Below, piece by piece: positions 55,881 to 64,000 of a stretch of DNA of 64,000 bases. Position 1 is the stretch's first letter. Each line of letters begins with the position of its first letter. The notes below the pieces were generated by a model. The model saw only the letters and a program-made list of their open reading frames with translations, did no database searches and was not told the DNA's origin. Source of the DNA: Tenodera sinensis (Eukaryota > Arthropoda > Insecta > Mantodea > Mantidae); contig CM060967.1 in NCBI GenBank assembly GCA_030765045.1, positions 149,197,251 to 149,261,250 of the forward strand. The letters are read 5' to 3'. Made by a program: the position numbers and the translations under genes.

Positions 55881-56844
55881 TATGAAATACAATCTAAATG
55901 GAATGCTTTTTGCTTCAACAAACCCTTACACCAGTTAATTTTTCCGAATTACAAGATATCTTATGGCAAAAATTATCATGTTCTTCAGCTCCTTTGTAGG
56001 CAAGATGAAACAGAGCTTCCGTAACACATGATGCAATGGAGGCTTGTTCAAATTGTGCTACTTTTTGTAGCTTAACATTCCCGGCACTTTACAGCTCTTA
56101 CATTTATGAATCTTACTAACTTGATAGATAGTAGAGTGTGATGGATTCTTTTGCAACAGAAATTGGATTTGCCGGATATGCATCTACAGTTTCAGCTATT
56201 TCTTTCCTGAGACCTACATACCCGAGTGCAGAATGCAATTTTTCTGGACTTCTGTGTCGACACAGTAGGACTAAAACTCCGGTTCATTTCTAATGGAAGT
56301 ATTAACAGAGGAAAATAAATAAACAAATACAATCTATATGACGTGGTTCCTAGTTTCCTATACCGGAGCGGGCATTCTAAATTCTGATAACTTTATTAAT
56401 GCAATCAAAACATAGAATAATCTTTTTCAGATATAACAAGAAAAATAAATAAAATACAATTAAAAATGGCTAGCTCTCAGCTACAACTCTAATCTGCACA
56501 TTAAAAACATTCAAAATTAAATATTTTATAACTCCTAATGCTTTTAAGATACATCGGTGTCCAGTAATCTATGAGCATGTATCAATATAATTATTTAGTT
56601 TATTTAATTATGATTCACCTTTAGAGTGATTTACTAAAATTATATTTATAAAACTTATATTTCGTATTATTTATGTTTATATTTATATCAATACAATAGT
56701 TCCATGTATATTTGTAATACTTTATACAGTTTATTTTCGCATTTCATATCATGCAAATATTTAAAATCACTGAGCTCACCTTTATATTCGCATTTATTAA
56801 AGCCTTGACATGTTGGGAAGTGTAGTCCGTAATATATTAAAATA
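55881..56844. other. Unannotated AT-rich spacer
   Basis: Nothing recognised. Confidence 0.5.
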
Positions 56845-57719
56845 AAAAATCTGTGTTCCACTCACATGACTTTCTCTACTCTTGTACTAACCATTCTTAC
56901 AAACTCTTATTCCTATATCTTCTTCGTGTTAGTTAAAATAAACATTTGTACAAATTATCTTATTGCTTATTTCCTTGTAGGTGGAAGGGGAATATTGGAA
57001 TACAGTAGGCTTTGTGCGATAGTCAAATCTTTTAAAGCTTTGAGATTCCGTTCTCTTTGTACACGTAACATATAAAAAAATGAACAACGATGACCCATTT
57101 CACGAAAGTTCCAAGTTTTCCGAAACTCACACACATAACAAGGTATATCTCCGAAATGGTTCACCCTACAAGAAAATTTATTGAGACATAAATTGTGTAT
57201 TTTAGCAAGATCTACATTTTTTGTACAGTATAATTTGGTCTATCTCTAACGGTTTACCAGTTATGCAAGAGTCGTCCAGAGTAAATACGACTACAGGGGC
57301 TATAGCCAGAAAATTCAAGATATACATTTCATTTGTCATAAAAATATCTCAAACATATGACATTTTAATCAAAATCGCTGGAGCCATTTTCAAGAAAATC
57401 AAAATTTTCGAAAAATTTTCCATGTAAAGGGTAGTTTAGGGTGGGGCTATTTTCTTCAAAATCTTCGTGTCACATCCTTGAACGACATTAAACTTAAATA
57501 CCAACTTTGGTTTTTAACCGACTTTTCGTTTTTGAGTTATGCTGTCCACAGACTGACAGGCTGACAGACTGACAGACACAGACACACACACGGACCTTTT
57601 TCTAAAAATGCTTTTTTTGGATTCAGGGGGCCTCAAAACATGTATTTCCGGTGAAATCTCGACTTCGAATTTTTGGGTGGAATACAATACTTCCCCTACT
57701 TACCAGTAGAGAAAATAAA
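56845..57719 (-). mobile_element. HINE, full length, well preserved
   Basis: Left end AAAAAATCTGTGTTCCACTC (hairpin slightly deleted). The complete body with GGGCTATAGCCAGAAAATTC and AAAGGGTAGTTTAGGGTGGG follows, then a GACTGACAGGCTGACAG microsatellite and the head CCCCTACTTACCAGTAGAGA. Close to 17139-18000 and 27567-28330. Confidence 0.87.
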
Positions 57720-57794
57720 AATGGAGCAGATTCATATGTTTAAGTCCAAATCGATTCCGCGGCCGTTTCATTGGTGTCCTAGTTACTGAATATA

Positions 57795-58268
57795 GCCGAT
57801 AGCTGAGTGGTTATAAGCATGGCAAGTGTCAAAGGCACTTAAGGTCAAGCTTTCTCACACGAGGAAACACGTCACAATAGTAAGAGTGATAGAAGCAAAA
57901 AGGGCTTTCGAGATTATTCGTGAAGTGTCCGGCACCGGCGTATTTGTAAAGGTTCGAGAAAGGTGCGTGTTATGTCATCAATAAGGAGGCGAGGCAATAA
58001 GAGTGCGGTCGTCGCGAGAGAACCAGCGCTTCGTGAAGGAAGATAGCGAAGCAGTGTTGATCATATCGCCACAGTAAAGGAAGAAAAGGTTCCGAGAAGA
58101 AAGCAGTTGTAACATCACGACGGACTGAAGACTATGTTGACGCCAAAAAGAGAACTGTGTTGTGAATTCAGTTAGAAGAAAATAAAGTGAGAAAAAAATA
58201 ACTGTACTGGATTTTGTCAATTTGTGCACTGGTATCAGAAGTGGGATTTGTCGAATTGTCAATTGTTA
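57795..58268 (+). mobile_element. Solo-LTR-like block, copy 3, 5' truncated
   Basis: It shares AAAGGCACTTAAGGTCAAGC, GAGATTATTCGTGAAGTGTC, AATAAAGTGAG (58181) and TGGTATCAGAAGTGGGA (58230-58246) with the other copies, ending GTTACATCA. The first about 30 bp (GATAGCTGAGTGGTTATAAG) look like a tRNA box A rather than the LTR start, so the left edge is a junction. Confidence 0.58.
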
Positions 58269-58399
58269 CATCATACAATATCTAAATACTAAACCTTATT
58301 TCATTTCAAAGCACTTATCTTGCATATGAAAACTGCAACACTCCCCTTTTCGTGTGCAAATCCTCTGCTTCTATTACTGCTCTCATTTCACGGACCATA
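58269..58399. other. Spacer
   Basis: Nothing recognised. Confidence 0.4.
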
Positions 58400-58760
58400 G
58401 GGGATATTAAATACCTGGTCAAATAAAATTTTCACGGGAGGATACTTGCCTCAAAGCATCCTATATTTGTTCTCATAAAATCTCTTTTGTCTTGCGTTGT
58501 CTTGCAGTTCAACTAAACTCCAAAACTTTCTTCACCTCCTCATCCACACATTTTCAATAGAATTGAAATCTGATGAGCAAGGAACTCAATCGGTCCCTGT
58601 GAAAGCTTTCCTTTGCGAGTTTGAAAGCTGCTGATTTATGAATAGGGTGGTTATGTGCTGGAATTCAGTAATTCCAGTCCTTAAGGAACCATGGTCTTTT
58701 CGAAGATGTCTTTGCAAAGTGGTACTCAAGATGCCATCAAGCTGCCATCTAGACACATTT
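58400..58760 (-). pseudogene. Tc1-like transposase C-terminal fragment
   Basis: The minus strand reads DNHPIHKSAAFKLAKE in one frame and VPCSSDFNSIENVW in another, then WSLVELQDNARQKRFYEN. D-N-x-P-x-H-x-S, W-P-x-x-S-P-D-x-N-P-I-E-N-x-W is the Tc1 signature including the last catalytic residue region (here S-S-D-F-N-S-I-E-N-V-W). It is broken and truncated. Its family differs from the mariner-type remnants. Confidence 0.58.
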
Positions 58761-59019
58761 AGCACATGTCGTGACATCCAACCTTAATACGACACTGATA
58801 CGCGGCCTTGATGATCCATTTCAACGCAAGGCTATGCGGTTCGACCCAGGGAAACTATATTTACTTCTAATTGTAAAAACATGCTGGAAGTGATTGCTGT
58901 CTACGTCTTCTAGAAGTGTAGTGTCCTGATGAGGAGTGGGAAAACGTTTTCTACTCGAACCAGGTCGACGACCAACAATTCCTTCCCTGAATAACAGCAC
59001 TCCCCTCCGTAGCCGTAGA
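58761..59019. other. Spacer
   Basis: A CGATTCCG-like GC-richer segment; nothing recognised. Confidence 0.35.
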
Positions 59020-59480
59020 TCTACGGCAGGCATGGGGAAGAGGGGTGACAGGAATGCATTCGAGAATTTATCCTCTCCACTTACATCACCACCTTTCTCG
59101 GTTCTCTTTGTTTACGGTGCACACGTCTTTACAAACAATAAGTTTCTAAGCCTGCAGTGGCGGAACGGAGACATGACGTAGTGGTTTTACAATTGCGTGG
59201 TAGTGATTACCTTACGTATATGTTGCAAACACAATGCTTTATTTTTACTAAGAACGCAAAAGTACTTATGTTGCTATTCGCCTTTGAAGCATTCTTTTTA
59301 CCTTGGTATGCGACATGAATCCACCACTGACACAATGTGAGGGACCGACCGGTTCTCCGAGATAGACAACAGTGTGACCTGGTAGCTAACCGGTGTGAGG
59401 TAGTGTGGAGGGTTAAGATTCTGATGTAGGGGAAATGACACATTGAATCAGTTATCCCCCTCTGATATAGAGATATAGTG
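59020..59480 (+). repeat. Repeat R3, uninterrupted copy
   Basis: It aligns to the three pieces at 52291-53720 without their insertions and so serves as an empty-site reference for a HINE and a snap-back element. It contains GATGTAGGGGAAATGACACA near its end. Class unknown. Confidence 0.65.
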
Positions 59481-59574
59481 TTATTGCAGCCTGAGACACA
59501 AAGTATACAGCAACGTTCACTAATGTAAAGAGAGATCTGCTTGTAGCTTCGTCTATAAGTGTGTGTTCATTTTT

Positions 59575-59905
59575 ATTGCTCAGCTATTGCGCGGCGCACA
59601 ACAAAGGATGGTCGGGGCTGGGCTACTTCACGCCACATACCAGGCGAGGCGCGTATCAAAGGCGATCACGGTCAATCTTTCTCACACCCCTAACGCGAGC
59701 AAACTCATAACTAATAGCAATGAAGCGGCAGCACAAAATGCTTCCAAGGTAGGTATTTGAGCGGCGTCCGGCGTGTTTGTGAAAGTCGAGAAGTCTGTGT
59801 GACGTCATTACCCCTGCATAAGGAGGAGAGGAAACAGCAGAGGATAGATTCACGGCTATAGACATGAATCGGTCAGTGTGTCAGTGAATGCGAGACAGCT
59901 GTGTG
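59575..59905 (+). mobile_element. Solo-LTR-like block, copy 4, 3' truncated
   Basis: GCGCACAACAAAGGATGGTC, CATACCAGGCGAGGCGCGTA, TCAAAGGCGATCACGGTCAA, CACCCCTAACGCGAGCAAAC and GTGTGACGTCATTACC match the 5' half of copy 1. It ends in the microsatellite zone (CAGCTGTGTGTGTGTGTGCG). The AATAAA and primer-like motif are absent. Confidence 0.55.
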
Positions 59906-60182
59906 TGTGTGTGCGCGCATGTGTCTGTGTGTCTGTTTATCTATCTGCATGTTTGTGTATGTGAGAAAGAGAGAGAGAGATTCTAAATATATATGTATCT
60001 CTGCTGGACCCTTTTTGAGAAAAAGCAAAGGTGTCAACCTCCGCTTTTTTCACCCTTATTGCTGTGTTATCATGCCAGCATGCTCGTTGATAGGTAATGT
60101 TAAAGTACACGCTTCAAAAGGCCCAAGGAAGCGATACAATATCTTTGGCACTCTTTGTACGCATAAAAACCATCCCTTCATA
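59906..60182. other. Microsatellite debris and spacer
   Basis: TG and GA runs at 59900-59980, then unremarkable sequence. Confidence 0.4.
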
Positions 60183-60337
60183 TCTTTTAGTTTTCTGTAC
60201 CACGTATAGTAAGTAGGGGAAGTATTGTATTCAACCAAAGATTTCGACATCGAGATTTCACCGGAAATATATGCTTTGAGGCCCCATTAATAAAAAGAGC
60301 ATTTTTAGAAAAAGGTCCGTGAGTGTTCTGTACTGTT

Positions 60338-60378
<41 letters not shown>

Positions 60379-60401
60379 TGTTCTGTGCGTCTCTCTCTCT
60401 C

Positions 60402-60455
<54 letters not shown>

Positions 60456-61159
60456 TGCGAAGAGCATATCTAAAAAACAAAAAGGCGGTTAAAAAGCAAA
60501 GTTAGTATTAAGTTTAGCATTTTTCAACGATGTGATATAAAAATTTTGACGAAAATTTCTCCAGCCTAAACTATTCTTTACGTGGAAAATTTTTCAAAAA
60601 TTTTGATTTTCTTACAACTGCCTCTAACGATTTTGCTTAAAATGCGGTATGTTTAAGACATTTTTTATGACAAATGAAATGTATATTTTCAATTTCCTAG
60701 CTATAGCCTATTTAGTCCTATTACTCTTGATGACACTTGCATAACTGATAAACCGTAAGAGATAGACCAAATCTTACTATACAAAAATGTAGATCACGTT
60801 AAGATACACAACTTATTCCAAAGGAATTTTTTTTTGTGGAGTGTACCATTTCGGAGATATTCTTTGTTAACTGTGTGAGCTTTGTAATACTTATACTTTT
60901 CTCAAATGGAAGGTTGTTTTTCACTTTTTATATCCTAGCTGTACAAAGAGAACGCAACTTCAAAGCTATAAAAGATTTGACTATCGCCAGTCTTCTGTAT
61001 TCCCATATTCCCCTTGCACTTACAAGGAAATGATCAATAAGATAATTTATGCAAATGTTTATCGGAACTAACATGAAGTAGATATAGGAATAAGAGTTTG
61101 TAAGAATAGTTAGTGCAAGAATAGAGAAAGTCACGTGAGTGCAACCCATCAGATTTTTC
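60183..61159 (+). mobile_element. HINE, full length, with two TG arrays
   Basis: Head TTTTCTGTACCACGTATAGT with AAGTAGGGGAAGTATTGTAT, then two TG arrays (about 60338-60372 and 60408-60453) split by TCTCTCTCTC. AGCATATCTAAAAAACAAAA, the whole body and the terminus AGAGAAAGTCACGTGAGTGC before CATCAGATTTTT follow. Of the TACGTATA head type. Confidence 0.85.
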
Positions 61160-61194
61160 TCAACATTTTCAAATTATAACACATAAAAACTGTC

Positions 61195-61430
61195 CATCGT
61201 AATTATGTTTCTGAATTAGCAAGGACAATCTGGTCATTTGCAAACAATGATGTAGGTATTAAATAACTAAAACTAGCTTTAAGGAGGCTTTGCCATTCCT
61301 GTATAACAGTGTCAATATAAATGTTAAAAAGAGCAGTCGATCTAAGACACACCTATCCAATACCTCGATTTGTGTCTATAGCAGAATGAATTACCTATAA
61401 TTAACTTTGTTATGATTCCAGAACTATATA
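61195..61430 (-). pseudogene. LINE reverse-transcriptase core fragment
   Basis: The minus strand reads TNRGIG, stop or W, VCLRSTALFNIYIDTVIQ, EWQSLLK, then TSLFANDQIVLANSE. G-V-R-Q-G-C-x-L-S-P-x-L-F-N-I-Y-I-D and L-x-F-A-D-D-Q are RT motifs B and C. Here the catalytic second Asp is changed (FAND). It is the only fragment in the window that covers the RT active site, and it is dead. Confidence 0.68.
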
Positions 61431-61464
61431 AATATTATTCTTCAGTAACAAAAGCGAAAATAAT

Positions 61465-61610
61465 GAGCAGGACGGCTCAGGCGTGTCCGCATTCGGGAGG
61501 TCCCGGGTTCAAATCCCGCGAGCTATCCAATCTTTCGGAGTTTCTCGGATTTCTCTTAGTGGGCTAGGATTGAATACTCAATACCATAACACAAAGTTCT
61601 ACCCTAGGTC
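61465..61610 (+). mobile_element. SINE-A, plus-strand copy
   Basis: GGACGGCTCAGGCGTGTCCG (box A-like), CATTCGGGAGGTCCCGGGTT and box B GGGTTCAAATCCCGCG, then CGGAGTTTCTCGGATTTCTC. It has the same order as the minus-strand copies at 21165 and 26225. Confidence 0.62.
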
Positions 61611-61621
61611 TAATATAATAG

Positions 61622-61675
61622 TAAAAATCTAATGTGTTGCACTCACCTGGCTTTCTCTATTCTTATACTAACAGG
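61622..61675 (-). mobile_element. HINE 3'-end scrap, about 50 bp
   Basis: TAAAAATCTAATGTGTTGCA, CTCACCTGGCTTTCTCTATT and CTTATACTAAC only. Length and content equal the short reversed 3' ends that precede heads at 4629, 14888 and 49431, but here no head follows. Confidence 0.7.
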
Positions 61676-62540
61676 GGTTCCTATTTGAGATTGAAGTGAT
61701 ATCTACATAACCGGAATCGAAAAGTTGGTGGCCCGATCTGATAAATGTTTACAGTCTCTTGGGGACTATGTGGAAAAGTGAACTTACATTATATGTTGCC
61801 ATAGCTGTGTTGCTTATGTGTATGTGGTTTAATAAGTGGCCATAACTTGAAAGTGTAAGTTACTTTTTGGTTCGCCCTTGTATAATATGGTAGTATATAT
61901 ATATTCATTAACTTTAATTCCTCATATGCATTAGCGAGATTTTCGGAACCATTTGATGCTGCCTAGATCTTAAGAAATTGTTTTTTTTTCTGTCTTTTAA
62001 ATAAAACCATTGAAAGTGGATTAACTGGTACAATTAGGTGAAACAAAACTCAAATATAAAGTAACCTTTATTGGCTAATGAAAGACTATTTCAAATTTTG
62101 GAAATGCTCACAAACATGTTTTAATCTGGAGAATGACTTCTGTTTGTGAATACACTGCTAAGTGCTAGAAGGAGAAACAAATAGAATTATGAAGTAGATA
62201 CATTTTGCTGAAATTATGAATTCCTTATATAAAACCTAATATCTGTTAAACGCACTTATGGCTCAAGCTAATGCGTTTCATGTAGTGGCTAATACAAACT
62301 GAATATTGCGTCCATTTTTAGAAAGAGGAAAAATTGTAGAGGAAGCCGCACCCACATGACTAGCCCTAAGCGAGTCAGAACCTGGGCCCACCGCATGCAA
62401 ACACACATTGAACAAAAAGGTGACGCCGTCCTTTTACAACAGGATTCTTAGGGAAGAGTTTATTCTTTAAATAAATGCGTTTCTTGTGATTATGAAAGTA
62501 ATGCTGGTTTTATTCAACTAGTTTAGAATTGCAGATGCTA
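61676..62540. other. Unannotated AT-rich spacer
   Basis: A GC-richer segment at 62340-62450 may be SINE debris. Otherwise nothing was recognised. Confidence 0.45.
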
Positions 62541-62822
62541 TTTAATCTTTCTCTTCTTCTTCTTCTTCGTCTTCTTCTTCTTCGTCTTCGTCTTCTTCTT
62601 CTTCACTCCATGGGTTAGGCAATACTGCCTGTTCCGGCTTCAATACATGTCTGACCAACAATGGTTGGTCTTGGTCTTCCCGGATGTCTCTTCCCAATTG
62701 GCCTATAGTTAACACTTTCTTTGGGATCCATTCTCTAGGCATTCTATTAAGATGCTCTCTCCATTCTTTCCTGTAAGTGGTAATTTTGTCTGCCAAAGGA
62801 TTTATTTCTAATTCTTCCATTA
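62541..62822 (-). pseudogene. LINE ORF2 C-terminus ending in an acidic microsatellite
   Basis: The minus-strand frame reads EELEINPLADKITTYRKE, WREHLNRMPREWIPKKVL, PLLVRHVLKPEQAVLPNP and WSEEE, followed by Glu/Asp repeats from a TTC/TCG array (62546-62606) and a stop. W-x-E-H-x-x-R-M-P-x-x-x-I-P-K is the usual LINE C-terminal motif, and P-N-P-W before a microsatellite is a tail I recall from insect LINE copies. The annotatable 109-residue ORF starts inside the adjoining HINE and is not a host acidic protein. Confidence 0.62.
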
Positions 62823-62985
62823 TTTTTACTTTCTCTACTGGTAAGTAGGGGAAGTATTGTATTCCACCCAAAATTTTGATGTCGAGATTTCACCGGAAAT
62901 ATATGTTTTGAGTCTCCCTGAATCCCCAAATGAAGCACTTTTAGATAAAAGTGCTTGTCAAAATGTTTGTATCTCTATGTCCTCC
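62821..62985 (+). mobile_element. HINE head fragment
   Basis: TTTTTACTTTCTCTACTGGT, AAGTAGGGGAAGTATTGTAT, GATTTCACCGGAAATATATG and GCACTTTTAGATAAAAGTGC (here a small palindrome). It stops before the microsatellite. It abuts the LINE fragment. Confidence 0.82.
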
Positions 62986-63002
62986 ATTCAGTATTTACAG
63001 TT

Positions 63003-63114
63003 ATAACTAGCTTAAATACCCGGCGTTATCCATGGTTTGACGATTTTATACTTATGACTTTTAGACTTATATTGGATAACATAAAGGACCCAAAATAAAT
63101 AAAATAAATACCTG
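63003..63114 (+). repeat. Repeat R4 fragment
   Basis: TAACTAGCTTAAATACCCGG, then ATGGTTTGACGATTTTAT, matches 6075-6115. It leads straight into a tandem array. Class unknown. Confidence 0.5.
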
Positions 63115-63555
63115 GAAAACACTATGCAAAAGCACTGTTGAATAACCTCAAATACCACAGGAAGAAAAGAAAGTAGAGAAAGCTGTGTGAATGCAAGATG
63201 TTGCATTTCGATGACAATCATATGGAAAATTGTATGAATTCTACGTAGAAGGGGCAGTACACAAAACAACACGATTTTGTTTCGTAAAAGAAACGCGAGT
63301 AATAACCGCCTGAATGTAATATGTTGCATTTAAATTTCAAACATATGGAAAACTGTATCAATTGTTTGCAGAAGAAGGAATAAAGGAAGAAGTGTGGTTG
63401 TGTTTCATAACAGAAAAATTGTGTAGAGAATAATATGTGAATATAATGTGTTGCATTTCTATTTCAGTCATAGATAACTGTATGAATTGTGTGTTGAAGG
63501 GCGAATGGAGAAAGAAATGTTATCGGCGAGTAGGGAAGGATATATGAATGTATGC
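63115..63555 (+). repeat. Degenerate tandem array, about 107-127 bp period
   Basis: Units begin AATGCAAGATGTTGCATTTC (63190), AATGTAATATGTTGCATTTA (63313) and AATATAATGTGTTGCATTTC (63440), with a stub at 63547. Each continues CATATGGAAAAYTGTATSAATT. A partial unit precedes 63190. The GTAGAGAAAGCTGTGTGAAT in the first unit resembles the HINE 3' end (GTAGAGAAAGTCATGTGAGT). Confidence 0.65.
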
Positions 63556-63559
63556 TCAG

Positions 63560-63682
63560 TGCACCCCGCGCAAGAACCTCCCAACGGGGGAAAAATCCCA
63601 TGCCGGTACCGGGGATCGAACCCAAGTCCTCCGCGCCAGAGGCAGGCGCGCTACCACTGACCTATGGAGTGGTATCCATCTA
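63560..63682 (-). mobile_element. SINE-C, tRNA-derived
   Basis: On the minus strand: CATAGGTCAGTGGTAGCGCG (box A), CTTGGGTTCGATCCCCGGTA (box B), CATGGGATTTTTCCCCCGTT, GGGAGGTTCTTGCGCGGGGT and GCACTG. It is the cleanest box A/box B pair in the window. The body continues beyond the tRNA-like part as in 31920-32215, so it is not a tRNA gene. Confidence 0.72.
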
Positions 63683-63699
63683 CTTCAAGCTATTTGTAG

Positions 63700-63800
63700 A
63701 CATTGTTTTGTTGCGTTGATTTCTTATAGGTGCGACTGCAAGGAGATTAGTGCAATACTGTGGGTTTAAGCGATAATTATTAATTCTTTTAAGAGTGGGG
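63700..63800 (-). mobile_element. HINE fragment
   Basis: GATTTCTTATAGGTGCGACT, AGTGCAATACTGTGGGTTTA, AGCGATAATTATTAATTCTT and TTAAGAGTGGGGCAC resemble the reversed 3' third of the family (CCTTGTAGGTGCAAGG..GCGATAGTCAAAT..TTTAAGAGTGGTCGC). Diverged. Confidence 0.5.
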
Positions 63801-64000
63801 CACGAGGTGATGGCATCAAAATGTCGTTCTGTTTCCATCACCCGAGAAAAAGCGAAATATGATTTTCCTCTTGAGAAAAATACGAAAATTCAAATCAATG
63901 CCAAAGACCATTCCAAAAATGCTTAACGAAAAAAAAAAAAAGATTAAAAATGCCGCCAATAGAGCTCTCTCTAGTCTCAAGCTAGAAAAACATCATTGGT
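63801..64000. other. Window end, nothing recognised
   Basis: No element was identified. A poly-A run of about 13 lies at 63929-63941. Confidence 0.4.

Noticed and set aside
62542..62871. 109-residue ORF with a Glu/Asp-rich tail as a host acidic protein
   Set aside because: Its N terminus lies in a HINE head and the rest is a LINE C-terminus running into a microsatellite.
63560..63682. tRNA gene (good box A and box B on the minus strand)
   Set aside because: There is no acceptor-stem pairing, and a SINE body follows as in the copy at 31920-32215. Other tRNA-like heads in the window fail in the same way.

Overview
The window reads as non-coding, repeat-dominated DNA from an animal, most likely an insect with a large genome. 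The sequence is AT-rich. It holds many old copies of transposable elements of types typical of insects: short elements resembling DINE-1/INE-1 of flies, tRNA-derived SINEs, non-LTR retrotransposon tails, Tc1/mariner and hAT transposase remnants, and LTR-like blocks. No ORF looks like a host exon, and there is no rRNA, bacterial operon or CRISPR array. The longest ORFs (about 15.7-16.4 kb and 54.9-55.3 kb) are microsatellites read as protein. I cannot name the species. The SINE variety suggests a hemimetabolous insect (for example orthopteroid, cockroach or stick insect), but that is inference.

One repeat family dominates. It is about 0.85-1.0 kb long and non-coding. I count some 30 segments on both strands, about 16 kb or a quarter of the window by hand tally. 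Here I call it HINE (Helentron-associated INE-like element). In forward orientation it has a head with ACTTTCTCTACT, an internal TG/CA microsatellite followed by AGCATAACTCAAAAACGAAA, a conserved AT-rich body, an inverted AGTAGAGAAAGT near the other end, and a short hairpin (ATGTG-loop-CACAT) followed by CAGATTTTTT. This layout matches fly DINE-1 elements, which are non-autonomous Helentrons. No Rep/helicase gene is visible.

Layout. 0-5.5 kb: nested HINEs and tRNA-derived SINEs. 5.5-13.6 kb: mostly unannotated DNA with a decayed 65-85 bp tandem array (7.74-8.64 kb), a recent 116-bp tandem duplication and a 202-bp snap-back element. 13.6-24.4 kb: HINEs, one carrying a 420-bp CA-rich microsatellite, plus a weak Mutator-like fragment. 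24.4-27.5 kb: LINE fragment, an inverted pair of GC-rich SINEs, an AT-rich tandem array and another SINE. 27.6-30.7 kb: two head-to-tail HINEs hosting four later insertions. 31-46 kb: mariner, Tc1, hAT and LINE remnants, one LTR-like block and quiet AT-rich stretches. 46-54 kb: more HINEs, a LINE tail, a mariner C-terminus and an older repeat split by a HINE and by a perfect 79-bp-arm hairpin. 55-64 kb: three more LTR-like blocks, HINEs, LINE fragments and SINEs.

Nothing here works as a gene system. Its interest lies in the stacked insertions, which give relative ages, exact insertion boundaries and possible origins of microsatellites.
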